Below, one piece after another: positions 1-5,725 of a stretch of DNA of 10,919 nt. The stretch covers positions 1 through 10,919 of the forward strand of contig CAYJIM010000077.1 of the NCBI GenBank assembly GCA_964370215.1, written 5' to 3'. Under the pieces are notes generated by a model. The model was not told the origin of the DNA, ran no database searches, and saw only the letters and a list, made by a program, of their open reading frames with translations. Numbering within the stretch: position 1 is the first letter of the stretch; each line of letters opens with the position of its first letter. The DNA comes from Massiliimalia sp964370215 (GTDB lineage Bacteria; Bacillota; Clostridia; Oscillospirales; Ruminococcaceae). The translations under genes and the position numbers were made by a program.

Positions 1-103
1 GATATTGCAAGGAACAACGCACCGTTACATCCGCTATTTTAGCATATTTTTGTAAGGGCTGCAACTGCTTTTGTGCGGATGGTGCATTCGTAAGGTAAAG
101 TTT
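1..103. other. Non-coding leader region upstream of acn
   Basis: No convincing coding region, RNA gene or terminator is seen in the first hundred bases. Stretches such as 39-54 are AT-rich. Positions 75-107 form one copy of a degenerate direct repeat whose second copy begins right after the acn stop codon (2167-2205). The end of any preceding gene is not visible. Confidence 0.5.
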
Positions 104-121
104 TTGTGAAAAACTCTACAA
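104..121 (+). promoter_or_regulatory. Rex-like operator 1, upstream of the acn promoter
   Basis: TTGTGAAAAACTCTACAA agrees with the Gram-positive Rex operator consensus TTGTGAANNNNTTCACAA at 12 of the 14 defined positions, with a perfect left half. It ends six bases before the -35-like hexamer at 128-133. A rex gene lies in the same cluster (3749-4408), so a cognate repressor is present. The match was found by eye. Its function is inferred. Confidence 0.5.
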
Positions 122-127
122 TGCACA

Positions 128-156
128 TTTACAGTTGAGGCAAAATGTGCTACAAT
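128..156 (+). promoter_or_regulatory. Sigma-A-type promoter for acn
   Basis: TTTACA (128-133) and TACAAT (151-156) are separated by 17 bases. Each matches its consensus hexamer at five of six positions. Transcription would start near 162-164, giving a leader of about 70 bases before the acn start at 232. It is the best promoter-like sequence upstream of the first gene. Confidence 0.65.
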
Positions 157-165
157 AAGAGCGTA

Positions 166-183
166 TTGTGAAGAAAACAACAA
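166..183 (+). promoter_or_regulatory. Rex-like operator 2, at the acn transcription start
   Basis: TTGTGAAGAAAACAACAA matches the Gram-positive Rex consensus at 11 of 14 defined positions, again with a perfect TTGTGAA left half but a degenerate right half. It lies just downstream of the predicted +1, where a bound repressor would block initiation or early elongation. Its centre is 62 bp, about six helical turns, from that of operator 1, so bound dimers would face the same side of the DNA. Functional assignment is inference. Confidence 0.42.
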
Positions 184-185
184 AA

Positions 186-208
186 CTGCAAAGGATCGAT
201 TTTTGCAG
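186..208 (+). other. Small hairpin in the acn leader
   Basis: CTGCAAA (186-192) and TTTGCAG (202-208) can pair around a nine-base loop in the predicted leader. It has no terminator-like T tract and resembles no riboswitch I recognise. It may affect leader stability, or may be incidental. Confidence 0.3.
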
Positions 209-231
209 CAACGCAAACAGGGGGAACTCGT

Positions 232-2166
232 ATGGGACTTACATTAACTGAAAAGATTTTGAAAAGCCACCTTGTGGATGGCGAAATGATCAAAGGGCAG
301 GAAATTGGCCTGCGCATTGACCAGACTTTAACACAGGACGCAACCGGCACCATGGCTTACCTTGAATTCGAAGCGATGGGGGTAGACCGTGTCAAAACAG
401 AGCGTTCGGTGGCATACATCGACCATAATACCCTACAATCCGGTTTTGAGAATGCGGACGATCACCGCTTCATCGGCTCTATTGCCAAAAAACACGGCAT
501 TTATTTTTCCAGACCCGGCAACGGGATCTGTCATCAGGTACACCTAGAGCGCTTTGGCGCACCGGGTAAAACCCTCATTGGTTCGGACAGCCATACCCCA
601 ACCGGCGGTGGGATCGGGATGATCGCCATGGGTGCCGGTGGGCTGGACGTTGCCGTTGCCATGGGTGGCGGTGCCTACTACATCACCTGTCCGCAGGTGG
701 TTAAAATCAATCTGACCGGCAAACTCCGTCCGTGGGTGTCGGCAAAAGATGTGATTTTGGAAGTGTTGCGTGTCCTCTCCGTCAAAGGTGGGGTTGGCAA
801 AGTGATGGAATACGTCGGCGAAGGGGTACAAACCCTGTCGGTACCGGAACGTGCAACCATCACCAACATGGGTGCGGAATTGGGTGCAACCACCTCGATT
901 TTCCCGTCCGATGACATCACAAAATCCTTCTTGGAAGCACAGGGCAGAGCGGATGTCTGGGTGCCGCTTGCAGCAGATGAAGATGCCGTGTACGACCAAG
1001 AAGTAGAAATCAACTTGAGTGCAGTGGTGCCGGCGGCTGCCTGCCCACACTCCCCTGACAACATCAAACCGATTGCAGAACTTGCTGGCAAAAAAGTCGA
1101 TCAAGTATGTATCGGTTCCTGCACCAACTCCTCCTACCTCGATTTGATGAAGGTAGCGACCATTTTGAAAGGCAAAACCTGTCATCCTGACGTGAGTTTG
1201 TCCATCGCACCTGGTTCCAAACAGGTGTTCAACATGTTGGCGCAAAACGGCGCATTGGCAGACCTCATTGCCTGTGGTGCACGTATTTTGGAATGTGCTT
1301 GTGGTCCATGTATCGGGATGGGGCAATCGCCAAACTCCAACGGGGTTTCGCTGCGTACCTTCAACCGTAACTTTGAAGGGCGTTCGGGTACCGCTGACGG
1401 ACAAGTCTATCTGGTCAGTCCGGAAACCGCTGCCATTGCAGCGATCACCGGTGTGTTTACCGATCCGACCAGCATGGGCGACATGCCGCAAATTGACATG
1501 CCGACCACCTTTTTACAAGACGACAACATGATCACCCTGCCTGCAACCGAAGCGGAAGCGGCAGCGGTTGAAATTCTCAGAGGGCCGAACATCAAACCGT
1601 TCCCAACCACCGCACCGATTGCCGACAGCATTCAAGCGGCGGCAGTGCTCAAAGTGGGTGACAACATCACCACCGACCACATCATGCCGGCTGGGGCAAA
1701 AATTCTGCCTTACCGTTCCAACATTCCGCACCTGTCGCAGTACTGCTTTGCAGTTTGTGATGAAACCTTCCCAACACGCGCCAAAGAAGCTGGCGAGAGC
1801 ATCGTGGTGGGTGGTGCAAACTACGGTCAAGGGTCGTCGCGTGAACATGCCGCCCTCGTACCGCTCTACCTCGGTGTCAAAGCAGTCATCGTGAAAAGCT
1901 TTGCAAGAATTCACCGTCAAAACCTTGTCAATGCAGGGATTCTGCCGCTGACCTTCAAAAATGAAGCGGATTACGACCTCATCGACCAAGGCGATGAATT
2001 GCAATTGCCGGATGTCAAAGCGTGCATCGTGGAAAACCGTCCGGTCGTGTTGAAAAACCTGACCAAAGGGTGCGACATCCAAGTGGACAGCGACCTGTCC
2101 GGTCGTGCAAAAGACATCTTGCTGGCAGGTGGCCTGCTCGGCTACACCAAAGCACAAAACGACTAA
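232..2166 (+). CDS. acn: Aconitate hydratase, short (Aquifex/clostridial-type)
   Basis: A 644-residue cytosolic [4Fe-4S] enzyme that isomerises citrate to isocitrate through cis-aconitate. The three cluster-binding cysteines are visible: C297 in IGSCTNSS, and C357 and C360 in ACGPCIG. The N-terminal half carries the substrate-site stretch GSDSHTPTGGGIGMIAMGAG (about residues 121-140). The C-terminal swivel domain has DNITTDHIMPAG (about 479-490) and QGSSREHAAL, with R537 as the expected substrate-binding arginine. It is much shorter than AcnA (about 890 residues) but fits the compact aconitase family of about 640-660 residues found in Aquifex and clostridia, so it is not truncated. The start is preceded by a G-rich site (CAGGGGGAA) seven bases upstream. 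It lies upstream of icd on the same strand, supplying its isocitrate. Homology to the isopropylmalate isomerase large subunit is expected, but the fused swivel domain and icd context favour aconitase. Confidence 0.96.
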   Translation: MGLTLTEKILKSHLVDGEMIKGQEIGLRIDQTLTQDATGTMAYLEFEAMGVDRVKTERSVAYIDHNTLQSGFENADDHRFIGSIAKKHGIYFSRPGNGICHQVHLERFGAPGKTLIGSDSHTPTGGGIGMIAMGAGGLDVAVAMGGGAYYITCPQVVKINLTGKLRPWVSAKDVILEVLRVLSVKGGVGKVMEYVGEGVQTLSVPERATITNMGAELGATTSIFPSDDITKSFLEAQGRADVWVPLAADEDAVYDQEVEINLSAVVPAAACPHSPDNIKPIAELAGKKVDQVCIGSCTNSSYLDLMKVATILKGKTCHPDVSLSIAPGSKQVFNMLAQNGALADLIACGARILECACGPCIGMGQSPNSNGVSLRTFNRNFEGRSGTADGQVYLVSPETAAIAAITGVFTDPTSMGDMPQIDMPTTFLQDDNMITLPATEAEAAAVEILRGPNIKPFPTTAPIADSIQAAAVLKVGDNITTDHIMPAGAKILPYRSNIPHLSQYCFAVCDETFPTRAKEAGESIVVGGANYGQGSSREHAALVPLYLGVKAVIVKSFARIHRQNLVNAGILPLTFKNEADYDLIDQGDELQLPDVKACIVENRPVVLKNLTKGCDIQVDSDLSGRAKDILLAGGLLGYTKAQND

Positions 2167-2200
2167 GCGGACGGTGTGCATTCGGGCGGTAAATAAAGTT

Positions 2201-2225
2201 TTGTTCCCTTTTTCAAAAGGGACAA
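2201..2225 (+). other. Imperfect hairpin after acn
   Basis: TTGTTCCCTTT and AAAGGGACAA can pair with one bulged T and a small loop, 35 bases past the acn stop codon. On the plus strand it is followed by GGTGTGGG and not by a T tract. It is therefore at best a weak terminator or a 3'-end stabiliser for acn mRNA. Confidence 0.35.
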
Positions 2226-2228
2226 GGT

Positions 2229-2245
2229 GTGGGACAGCGTCCCAC
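2229..2245 (+). repeat. Palindrome GTGGGAC-AGC-GTCCCAC
   Basis: Perfect seven-base arms surround an AGC loop. The core GGGACAGCGTCC recurs at 4482-4492 inside a GTAGGGG-tagged unit, so this is probably a degenerate member of the same interspersed family with the tag altered to GTGTGGG. Confidence 0.55.
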
Positions 2246-2293
2246 GGTCTTGAATGCGTCAAAGAGTATTAAGAGGGTGGATTGTCTTACAAG

Positions 2294-2322
2294 AGGTAGA
2301 TTTTACGATAAAAAATCTACCT
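2294..2322. repeat. AT-rich hairpin with GGTAGA/TCTACC arms
   Basis: Eleven-base perfect arms AGGTAGATTTT (2294-2304) and AAAATCTACCT (2312-2322) surround a seven-base loop. The arms start with GGTAG, reminiscent of the GTAGGG tag of the neighbouring units, but they lack the GGG. Membership of the family is uncertain. Confidence 0.45.
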
Positions 2323-2334
2323 GTGATCGGGATA

Positions 2335-2350
2335 TGCCGAAATTTCGGCA
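2335..2350. repeat. Perfect 16-bp palindrome TGCCGAAATTTCGGCA
   Basis: This loop-free perfect palindrome overlaps by four bases the arm of the next unit (2347-2371). Such symmetry could be a dimeric protein site or another repeat core. No regulator is known to me for it. Confidence 0.5.
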
Positions 2351-2371
2351 CGCATTTTATGCGTGCCCTAC
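2347..2371 (-). repeat. GTAGGG-tagged palindrome, core GGCACGCAT/ATGCGTGCC
   Basis: Read on the minus strand this is the tag GTAGGG running into GGCACGCAT, a three-base loop, then ATGCGTGCC. The nine-base arms are perfect. Its tag faces the tag of the next, plus-oriented unit 17 bases away (2389), forming a head-to-head pair. Confidence 0.6.
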
Positions 2372-2388
2372 AACATCTACCCTTACCC

Positions 2389-2413
2389 GTAGGGTGTGCA
2401 TTGCATGCACACC
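2389..2413 (+). repeat. GTAGGG-tagged palindrome, core GGTGTGCAT/ATGCACACC
   Basis: Tag GTAGGG followed by perfect nine-base arms GGTGTGCAT and ATGCACACC around TGC. It is the right member of a head-to-head pair with the unit at 2347-2371. The arms differ from every other copy but remain exactly complementary. Confidence 0.6.
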
Positions 2414-2440
2414 GACAAACAAAGACCATCGATTAGCAAT

Positions 2441-2463
2441 CGGACGACCAAAGGTCGCCCTAC
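2441..2463 (-). repeat. GTAGGG-tagged palindrome, core CGACC-TTT-GGTCG
   Basis: On the minus strand: GTAGGG, CGACC, TTT, GGTCG, TCCG. It is the same as the units at 4506-4529 and 10824-10847 except for one G fewer in the tag. Three near-identical copies within 8.4 kb establish this as a true interspersed repeat. Confidence 0.8.
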
Positions 2464-2500
2464 ATGATAGAAAACACCTCAGAAAAAGGAGCGCAATAAC

Positions 2501-3715
2501 ATGATTGAAAAAGTACAAATGACAACCCCATTGGTTGAAATGGACGGGGACGAAATGACCCGCATCATCTGGCAGATGATCAAAGACACCCTCATTACCC
2601 CTTATGTTGATTTGAAATCGGAATACTATGATTTGGGACTGGACTACCGTGAAAAAACCAAAGACCAAGTCACCATCGATGCGGCTGAAGCGACCAAAAA
2701 ATACGGCGTTGCGGTCAAATGTGCAACCATCACCCCGAATGCGGAACGTATGCCGGAATACAACCTTTCCGAAATGTGGAAATCGCCAAACGGTACCATC
2801 CGTGCCATCCTAGACGGCACCGTGTTCCGTGCACCGATCATTGTCAAAGGCATTGAGCCTTACCTGCCGGGTTGGACCAAACCAATCACCATCGCACGTC
2901 ACGCTTACGGCGACATCTACAAAAACACCGAAACACAGGTGGATGCAGGGGCGACCGTGGAATTGGTCATCACCGATAAAGACGGCAACGAAACCAGAAA
3001 ACTGGTACATGAGTTCAAAACTGCCGGTATTGCACAAGGGGTACACAACATCGACGAATCGATTGCTTCCTTTGCAAAAGCATGCTTCAACTATGGGTTG
3101 GACACAAACCAAGATGTTTGGTTTGGCACCAAAGACACCATCTCCAAACAGTATGACCACCGCTTTAAAGACATTTTCCAAGAAGTATTCGATGCAGAAT
3201 ACAAAGAGAAATTTGAAAAAGCAGGCATTGAATATTTTTACACCCTCATTGACGATGCAGTGTCCCGTGTGGTGCGCTCCAACGGCGGCTACATCTGGGC
3301 TTGTAAAAACTACGACGGCGATGTCATGAGTGACATGGTTGCCACCGCATACGGTAGCCTTGGCATGATGACCTCGGTACTCGTTTCTCCGGATGGCATT
3401 TATGAGTACGAAGCTGCACACGGTACGGTACAACGCCATTACTACAAACACCTCAAAGGGGAAGCAACCTCCACAAACTCAGTGGCAACCCTCTTTGCAT
3501 GGACAGGGGCGATGAGAAAACGTGGGGAGCTTGACAACCTGCCAAAACTGCAAGCATTTGCAGACAAATTGGAACAGGCGATCATCCAAACCATCGAAGA
3601 AGGGGTCATGACAGGGGATCTGTTGTCGCTGTCGACTTTGCCGAACAAACGTCATGCGTCGACCGAAGAATTCTTGAACGAAATCAACACTCGTTTGGTG
3701 GCATTGCTTGGTTAA
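2501..3715 (+). CDS. icd: NADP-dependent isocitrate dehydrogenase (eukaryote-like homodimer type)
   Basis: A 404-residue cytosolic enzyme oxidising isocitrate to 2-oxoglutarate and CO2 with NADP+. It belongs to the dimeric eukaryote-like subfamily, not the E. coli Icd type. Diagnostic segments are KSPNGTIRAILDGTVFR (substrate site); RHAYGD with R133 at the place of human IDH1 R132 and catalytic Y136; GTKDTISKQYDHRFKDIFQE with the conserved catalytic lysine; the metal aspartates in LIDDAV and YDGDVMSD; and the NADP-binding EAAHGTVQRHY. Length is normal for the subfamily (about 400-415). The start at 2501 has AAGGAG upstream; an internal ATG at 2519 is less well placed. It follows acn, with which it forms the oxidative branch to 2-oxoglutarate, and precedes rex by 33 bases, so icd and rex are probably cotranscribed. 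No citrate synthase is present in the window. Confidence 0.96.
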   Translation: MIEKVQMTTPLVEMDGDEMTRIIWQMIKDTLITPYVDLKSEYYDLGLDYREKTKDQVTIDAAEATKKYGVAVKCATITPNAERMPEYNLSEMWKSPNGTIRAILDGTVFRAPIIVKGIEPYLPGWTKPITIARHAYGDIYKNTETQVDAGATVELVITDKDGNETRKLVHEFKTAGIAQGVHNIDESIASFAKACFNYGLDTNQDVWFGTKDTISKQYDHRFKDIFQEVFDAEYKEKFEKAGIEYFYTLIDDAVSRVVRSNGGYIWACKNYDGDVMSDMVATAYGSLGMMTSVLVSPDGIYEYEAAHGTVQRHYYKHLKGEATSTNSVATLFAWTGAMRKRGELDNLPKLQAFADKLEQAIIQTIEEGVMTGDLLSLSTLPNKRHASTEEFLNEINTRLVALLG

Positions 3716-3748
3716 GCGATCCAACAAGCGGAAAAAGGAGGGACTGAT

Positions 3749-4408
3749 ATGGCGATGAAATCGACCGTTTCTATCTCAGTCATTCGCCGTTTACCACGGT
3801 ATTACCGTTTTTTGGGCGAACTTAAAAATGAGGGAGTCAGTCGGATTTCCTCCAAAGAATTGTCTCAAAAAATGGGGTTGACTGCCTCGCAAATCAGGCA
3901 GGACTTGAACTGCTTTGGTGGCTTTGGTCAACAGGGATATGGCTATAATGTCACGTCTTTGTATGATGAAATTGCGCACATTTTAGGCCTTGATGTGGAT
4001 CGTCCTACCGTACTGATCGGTGCGGGGAATTTGGGCAAAGCGGTGGCGACCTTGAATTTTGTGCAATCTGGTTTTCGCCTATGTGGCATTTTTGACAATT
4101 CGCCACAGGTTGTAGGCTCGTGGATTGCAAACCTGTCGGTACAGCATGTCGACACCTTAGAAGCATTTTGCAAGGTGCGCAAGCCCGTCACAGCGCTCTT
4201 GTGCGTACCACGTACCGAGGCAGACAGCATCAGCAAGCGCTTGATCGCCTGTGGGGTCAAAGGATTTTTGAACTTTAGTCATTACGACATCGGACTGGAC
4301 AACGATGAGGTCGTGGTGGAAAATGTCCACTTGATGGACAGCCTGCGGACATTGAGCTATCGTATGCACGAAAAACTCGACGCACCCTCCGACAAAACAG
4401 AAGTGTAA
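3749..4408 (+). CDS. rex: Redox-sensing transcriptional repressor Rex
   Basis: A 219-residue DNA-binding repressor that senses the NADH/NAD+ ratio. Residues 1-80 form the winged-helix DNA-binding domain, with the family-typical stretches RRLPRYYRFL and SSKELSQKMGLTASQIRQDL followed by NCFGGFGQQGYGYNV. Residues 85-205 are the Rossmann domain, with the dinucleotide motif GAGNLG at 91-96 and the C-terminal dimerisation helix (about 195-212). When NADH is low Rex binds TTGTGAA-type palindromes; NADH releases it. Start 3749 follows a strong AAAGGAGGG site; the second ATG at 3755 is too close to the SD. It is 33 bases after icd and ends just before a terminator, making it the last gene of the acn-icd-rex group. 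Two Rex-like sites upstream of acn suggest it may control its own operon. Length is normal for the family (205-220). Confidence 0.97.
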   Translation: MAMKSTVSISVIRRLPRYYRFLGELKNEGVSRISSKELSQKMGLTASQIRQDLNCFGGFGQQGYGYNVTSLYDEIAHILGLDVDRPTVLIGAGNLGKAVATLNFVQSGFRLCGIFDNSPQVVGSWIANLSVQHVDTLEAFCKVRKPVTALLCVPRTEADSISKRLIACGVKGFLNFSHYDIGLDNDEVVVENVHLMDSLRTLSYRMHEKLDAPSDKTEV

Positions 4409-4412
4409 CCAC

Positions 4413-4466
4413 AAAGGGACTTCCCAACCCGACCGCGTTTTGGTTGGCAAGGGCAAGTCCCTTTTT
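4413..4466 (+). terminator. Intrinsic terminator after rex
   Basis: Outer arms AAAGGGACTT (4413-4422) and AAGTCCCTTT (4455-4464) are perfect over ten bases. An inner CCAACC/GGTTGG stem (4424-4429 with 4442-4447) extends the fold, and a run of five T ends at 4466. It starts four bases after the rex stop codon and should close the acn-icd-rex unit. Confidence 0.88.
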
Positions 4467-4476
4467 GAGTGAAAAG

Positions 4477-4505
4477 GTAGGGGACAGCGTCCTCGACGTC
4501 CCGTG
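4477..4505 (+). repeat. GTAGGGG-tagged unit, core GGGAC-AGC-GTCC
   Basis: GTAGGGG (4477-4483) overlaps a GGGACAGCGTCC core and is followed by TCGACGTCCCGTG. The right arm looks duplicated or rearranged (CGTCC then CGTCCC). It directly abuts the next unit at 4506. Its core resembles the hairpin at 2229-2245. Confidence 0.6.
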
Positions 4506-4529
4506 GTAGGGGCGACCTTTGGTCGTCCG
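4506..4529 (+). repeat. GTAGGGG-tagged palindrome, core CGACC-TTT-GGTCG
   Basis: This 24-base unit is identical base for base to 10824-10847 and nearly so to the inverted copy at 2441-2463. It is followed by a spacer (4530-4558, containing CCCCTGTCGTTTT) that leads to another unit at 4559. A very similar spacer precedes the copy at 10824. Confidence 0.85.
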
Positions 4530-4558
4530 CATGATTCCCCTGTCGTTTTTATTGTACG

Positions 4559-4585
4559 GTAGGGGCGACCCTGTGTGGTTGCCCG
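4559..4585 (+). repeat. GTAGGGG-tagged palindrome, core CGACC-CTGTGT-GGTTG
   Basis: Tag, CGACC arm, CTGTGT loop, GGTTGCCCG. The inverted copy at 6662-6688 has the same loop with the perfect arm GGTCGCCCG, so this copy carries one mismatch (a G-T wobble if transcribed). It lies just upstream of the peptidase gene. Confidence 0.8.
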
Positions 4586-4594
4586 CAATGCCCA

Positions 4595-4600
4595 TAAAAT
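4595..4600 (+). promoter_or_regulatory. Possible -10 box of the peptidase-lipoprotein unit
   Basis: TAAAAT lies in a short AT-rich stretch between the repeat cluster and the peptidase gene, downstream of the rex terminator, where a promoter is needed. No good -35 hexamer sits 17 bases upstream, so this is weak. If real, transcription would begin near 4607, inside a longer reading from the ATG at 4601. That favours the start at 4631. Confidence 0.25.
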
Positions 4601-4617
4601 ATGATTCATATGGAAAT

Positions 4618-4624
4618 GAGGAAA
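4618..4624 (+). promoter_or_regulatory. Ribosome binding site deciding the peptidase start
   Basis: GAGGAAA is six bases upstream of the ATG at 4631. The in-frame ATG codons at 4601, 4610 and 4616 have no such site and lie at or before it. Confidence 0.65.
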
Positions 4625-4630
4625 CACAGC

Positions 4631-5707
4631 ATGAACAACACACGCAGAACCGTTACCGTGACACAACAGATGAAACAAAAAGGGATACAAACACTGTTGG
4701 TGACCGACCCTGTAGCAATTTTTTACCTCACCGGCAAACAGGTTGACCCCGGTGAGCGGTTTTTGGGATTGCTTTTACAAGAGGATGGGCAGGTAACGCT
4801 GTTTTTAAACCACCTCTTCACCGTTGAGGCAGAGGATCTGCCGATGGTCCGCTTTGCCGACACCGATGATGTCATGGCGATGGTGGCAAGTCGGATCGGC
4901 AAGGTGGAGACCTTAGGGGTGGACAAGGCGATGGCGGCACGATTTTTACTGCCGTTGTTGCAGGCAGGGGTGGCAGACGACGTGGTGGTCGCTTCCGATT
5001 GTGTCGATTTGGCAAGACAGCAAAAGGACCTTTTCGAACAACAACTGATGCGTGAGGCCTCTGCCGCCAACGACATCGCGATGGATCTGGTCGTGGCACA
5101 AATCAAAGAGGGGATGACCGAACGGGACTTGGAAGCGGTTATCCACCAAACCTTTGCCCGATTGCAGACAGAAGGGGTATCCTTTTCACCATCGGTCTGC
5201 TTTGGTGCACATGGTGCCATCGGCCACCATGAACCGACGACACGGGCGCTACAGCAAGGGGACATGGTGCTCATCGATATGGGTTGTCGCCTCCATGGGT
5301 ATTGTGCCGACATGACCCGCACCTTTTGTTTTGGTACGGCAACCGACAAACAAAAGACGGTGTACCAGTTGGTCAAAGAAGCCAACGAAGCCGCCATTGC
5401 CGCTGTGCGTCCCGGTGTGTCCTTTCAAACGTTGGATGGTATTGCGAGAGCGGTCATCACAAAGGCTGGGTATGGTGACCAGTTTACCCACCGTCTGGGG
5501 CATTCCATCGGCCTTGAGGTGCACGAAGCAGGCGACGTGTCGGAGACAAATGCACAGCAGTTGGCAGCCGGCATGGTCTTCTCCATTGAACCGGGCATTT
5601 ACCTGCAAGGGGAATTCGGGGTGCGCATTGAGGATTTGGTGCTGGTGACCGAAACGGGGCACGAGGTACTCAACCGTTACCGCAAAGATCTACAGGAGCT
5701 TGTATAA
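4631..5707 (+). CDS. M24 family metallopeptidase (Xaa-Pro aminopeptidase/dipeptidase type)
   Basis: A 358-residue cytosolic pita-bread-fold peptidase expected to cleave the bond before proline at a dinuclear metal centre. An N-terminal creatinase-like domain (about 1-125, including DPVAIFYLTGKQVDPGERF) precedes the catalytic domain. The five metal ligands are all present: D216 (LIDMGC), D227 (CADMTRTF), H291 (HRLGHSIGLEVHE), E320 (FSIEPGIYL) and E334 (VRIEDLV). H199 or H200 in GHHEP lies where the proline-specific members have their conserved histidine. No signal peptide is seen. I chose 4631 because GAGGAAA sits six bases upstream; the ATG at 4601 would add ten residues from repeat-adjacent DNA and has no ribosome binding site. 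It stands 18 bases before the lipoprotein gene, so the two are probably cotranscribed, and it is separated from rex by a terminator. PepP and PepQ types cannot be told apart from sequence alone. Confidence 0.93.
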   Translation: MNNTRRTVTVTQQMKQKGIQTLLVTDPVAIFYLTGKQVDPGERFLGLLLQEDGQVTLFLNHLFTVEAEDLPMVRFADTDDVMAMVASRIGKVETLGVDKAMAARFLLPLLQAGVADDVVVASDCVDLARQQKDLFEQQLMREASAANDIAMDLVVAQIKEGMTERDLEAVIHQTFARLQTEGVSFSPSVCFGAHGAIGHHEPTTRALQQGDMVLIDMGCRLHGYCADMTRTFCFGTATDKQKTVYQLVKEANEAAIAAVRPGVSFQTLDGIARAVITKAGYGDQFTHRLGHSIGLEVHEAGDVSETNAQQLAAGMVFSIEPGIYLQGEFGVRIEDLVLVTETGHEVLNRYRKDLQELV

Positions 5708-5725
5708 CAAGAAAAGAGGAGCAGT

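Larger units (their letters stand above)
2167..2500. other. Hairpin-rich acn-icd spacer
   Basis: This 334-base gap holds no credible gene. From left to right it contains: a copy of the degenerate repeat also found upstream of acn (2167-2205); an imperfect hairpin (2201-2225); a GTGGGAC/GTCCCAC hairpin (2229-2245); an AGGTAGATTTT/AAAATCTACCT hairpin (2294-2322); the palindrome TGCCGAAATTTCGGCA (2335-2350); and three GTAGGG-tagged palindromes (2347-2371, 2389-2413, 2441-2463). None is followed by a proper T tract, so acn-icd readthrough is possible. No strong promoter for icd stands out. The strong icd ribosome binding site (AAAAAGGAG) ends the spacer. Confidence 0.7.

Noticed and set aside
186..208. 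Riboswitch or iron-responsive element upstream of aconitase
   Set aside because: Only a small seven-pair hairpin is present. It lacks the CAGUGN loop and bulge of an iron-responsive element and has no conserved riboswitch core.
544..1491. Long minus-strand open frame opposite acn
   Set aside because: It lies wholly within a clear aconitase gene, is rich in His, Cys and Arg with no recognisable domain, and has no ribosome binding site.
2201..2225. Terminator of acn
   Set aside because: The hairpin has a bulge and is followed by a G-rich sequence and not by a T tract on the plus strand, so I list it only as a hairpin.
1513..2262. Minus-strand open frame over the acn 3' end
   Set aside because: It is antisense to the aconitase swivel domain and has no family features. 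Its start lies in repeat hairpins.
2347..2463. CRISPR-like array
   Set aside because: Repeats are short palindromes of varying sequence, in both orientations and at irregular distances. No cas genes are in the window.
2229..2504. Possible small protein in the acn-icd gap
   Set aside because: The frame runs through several palindromes and repeat units, has no ribosome binding site and overlaps the icd start signal.
2810..3451. Minus-strand open frame opposite icd
   Set aside because: It is an antisense shadow of a strongly conserved dehydrogenase gene, with no domain and no start signal.
4723..5397. Minus-strand open frame opposite the M24 peptidase
   Set aside because: Serine-rich, low-complexity translation typical of an antisense shadow. 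The plus-strand peptidase keeps all five metal ligands.
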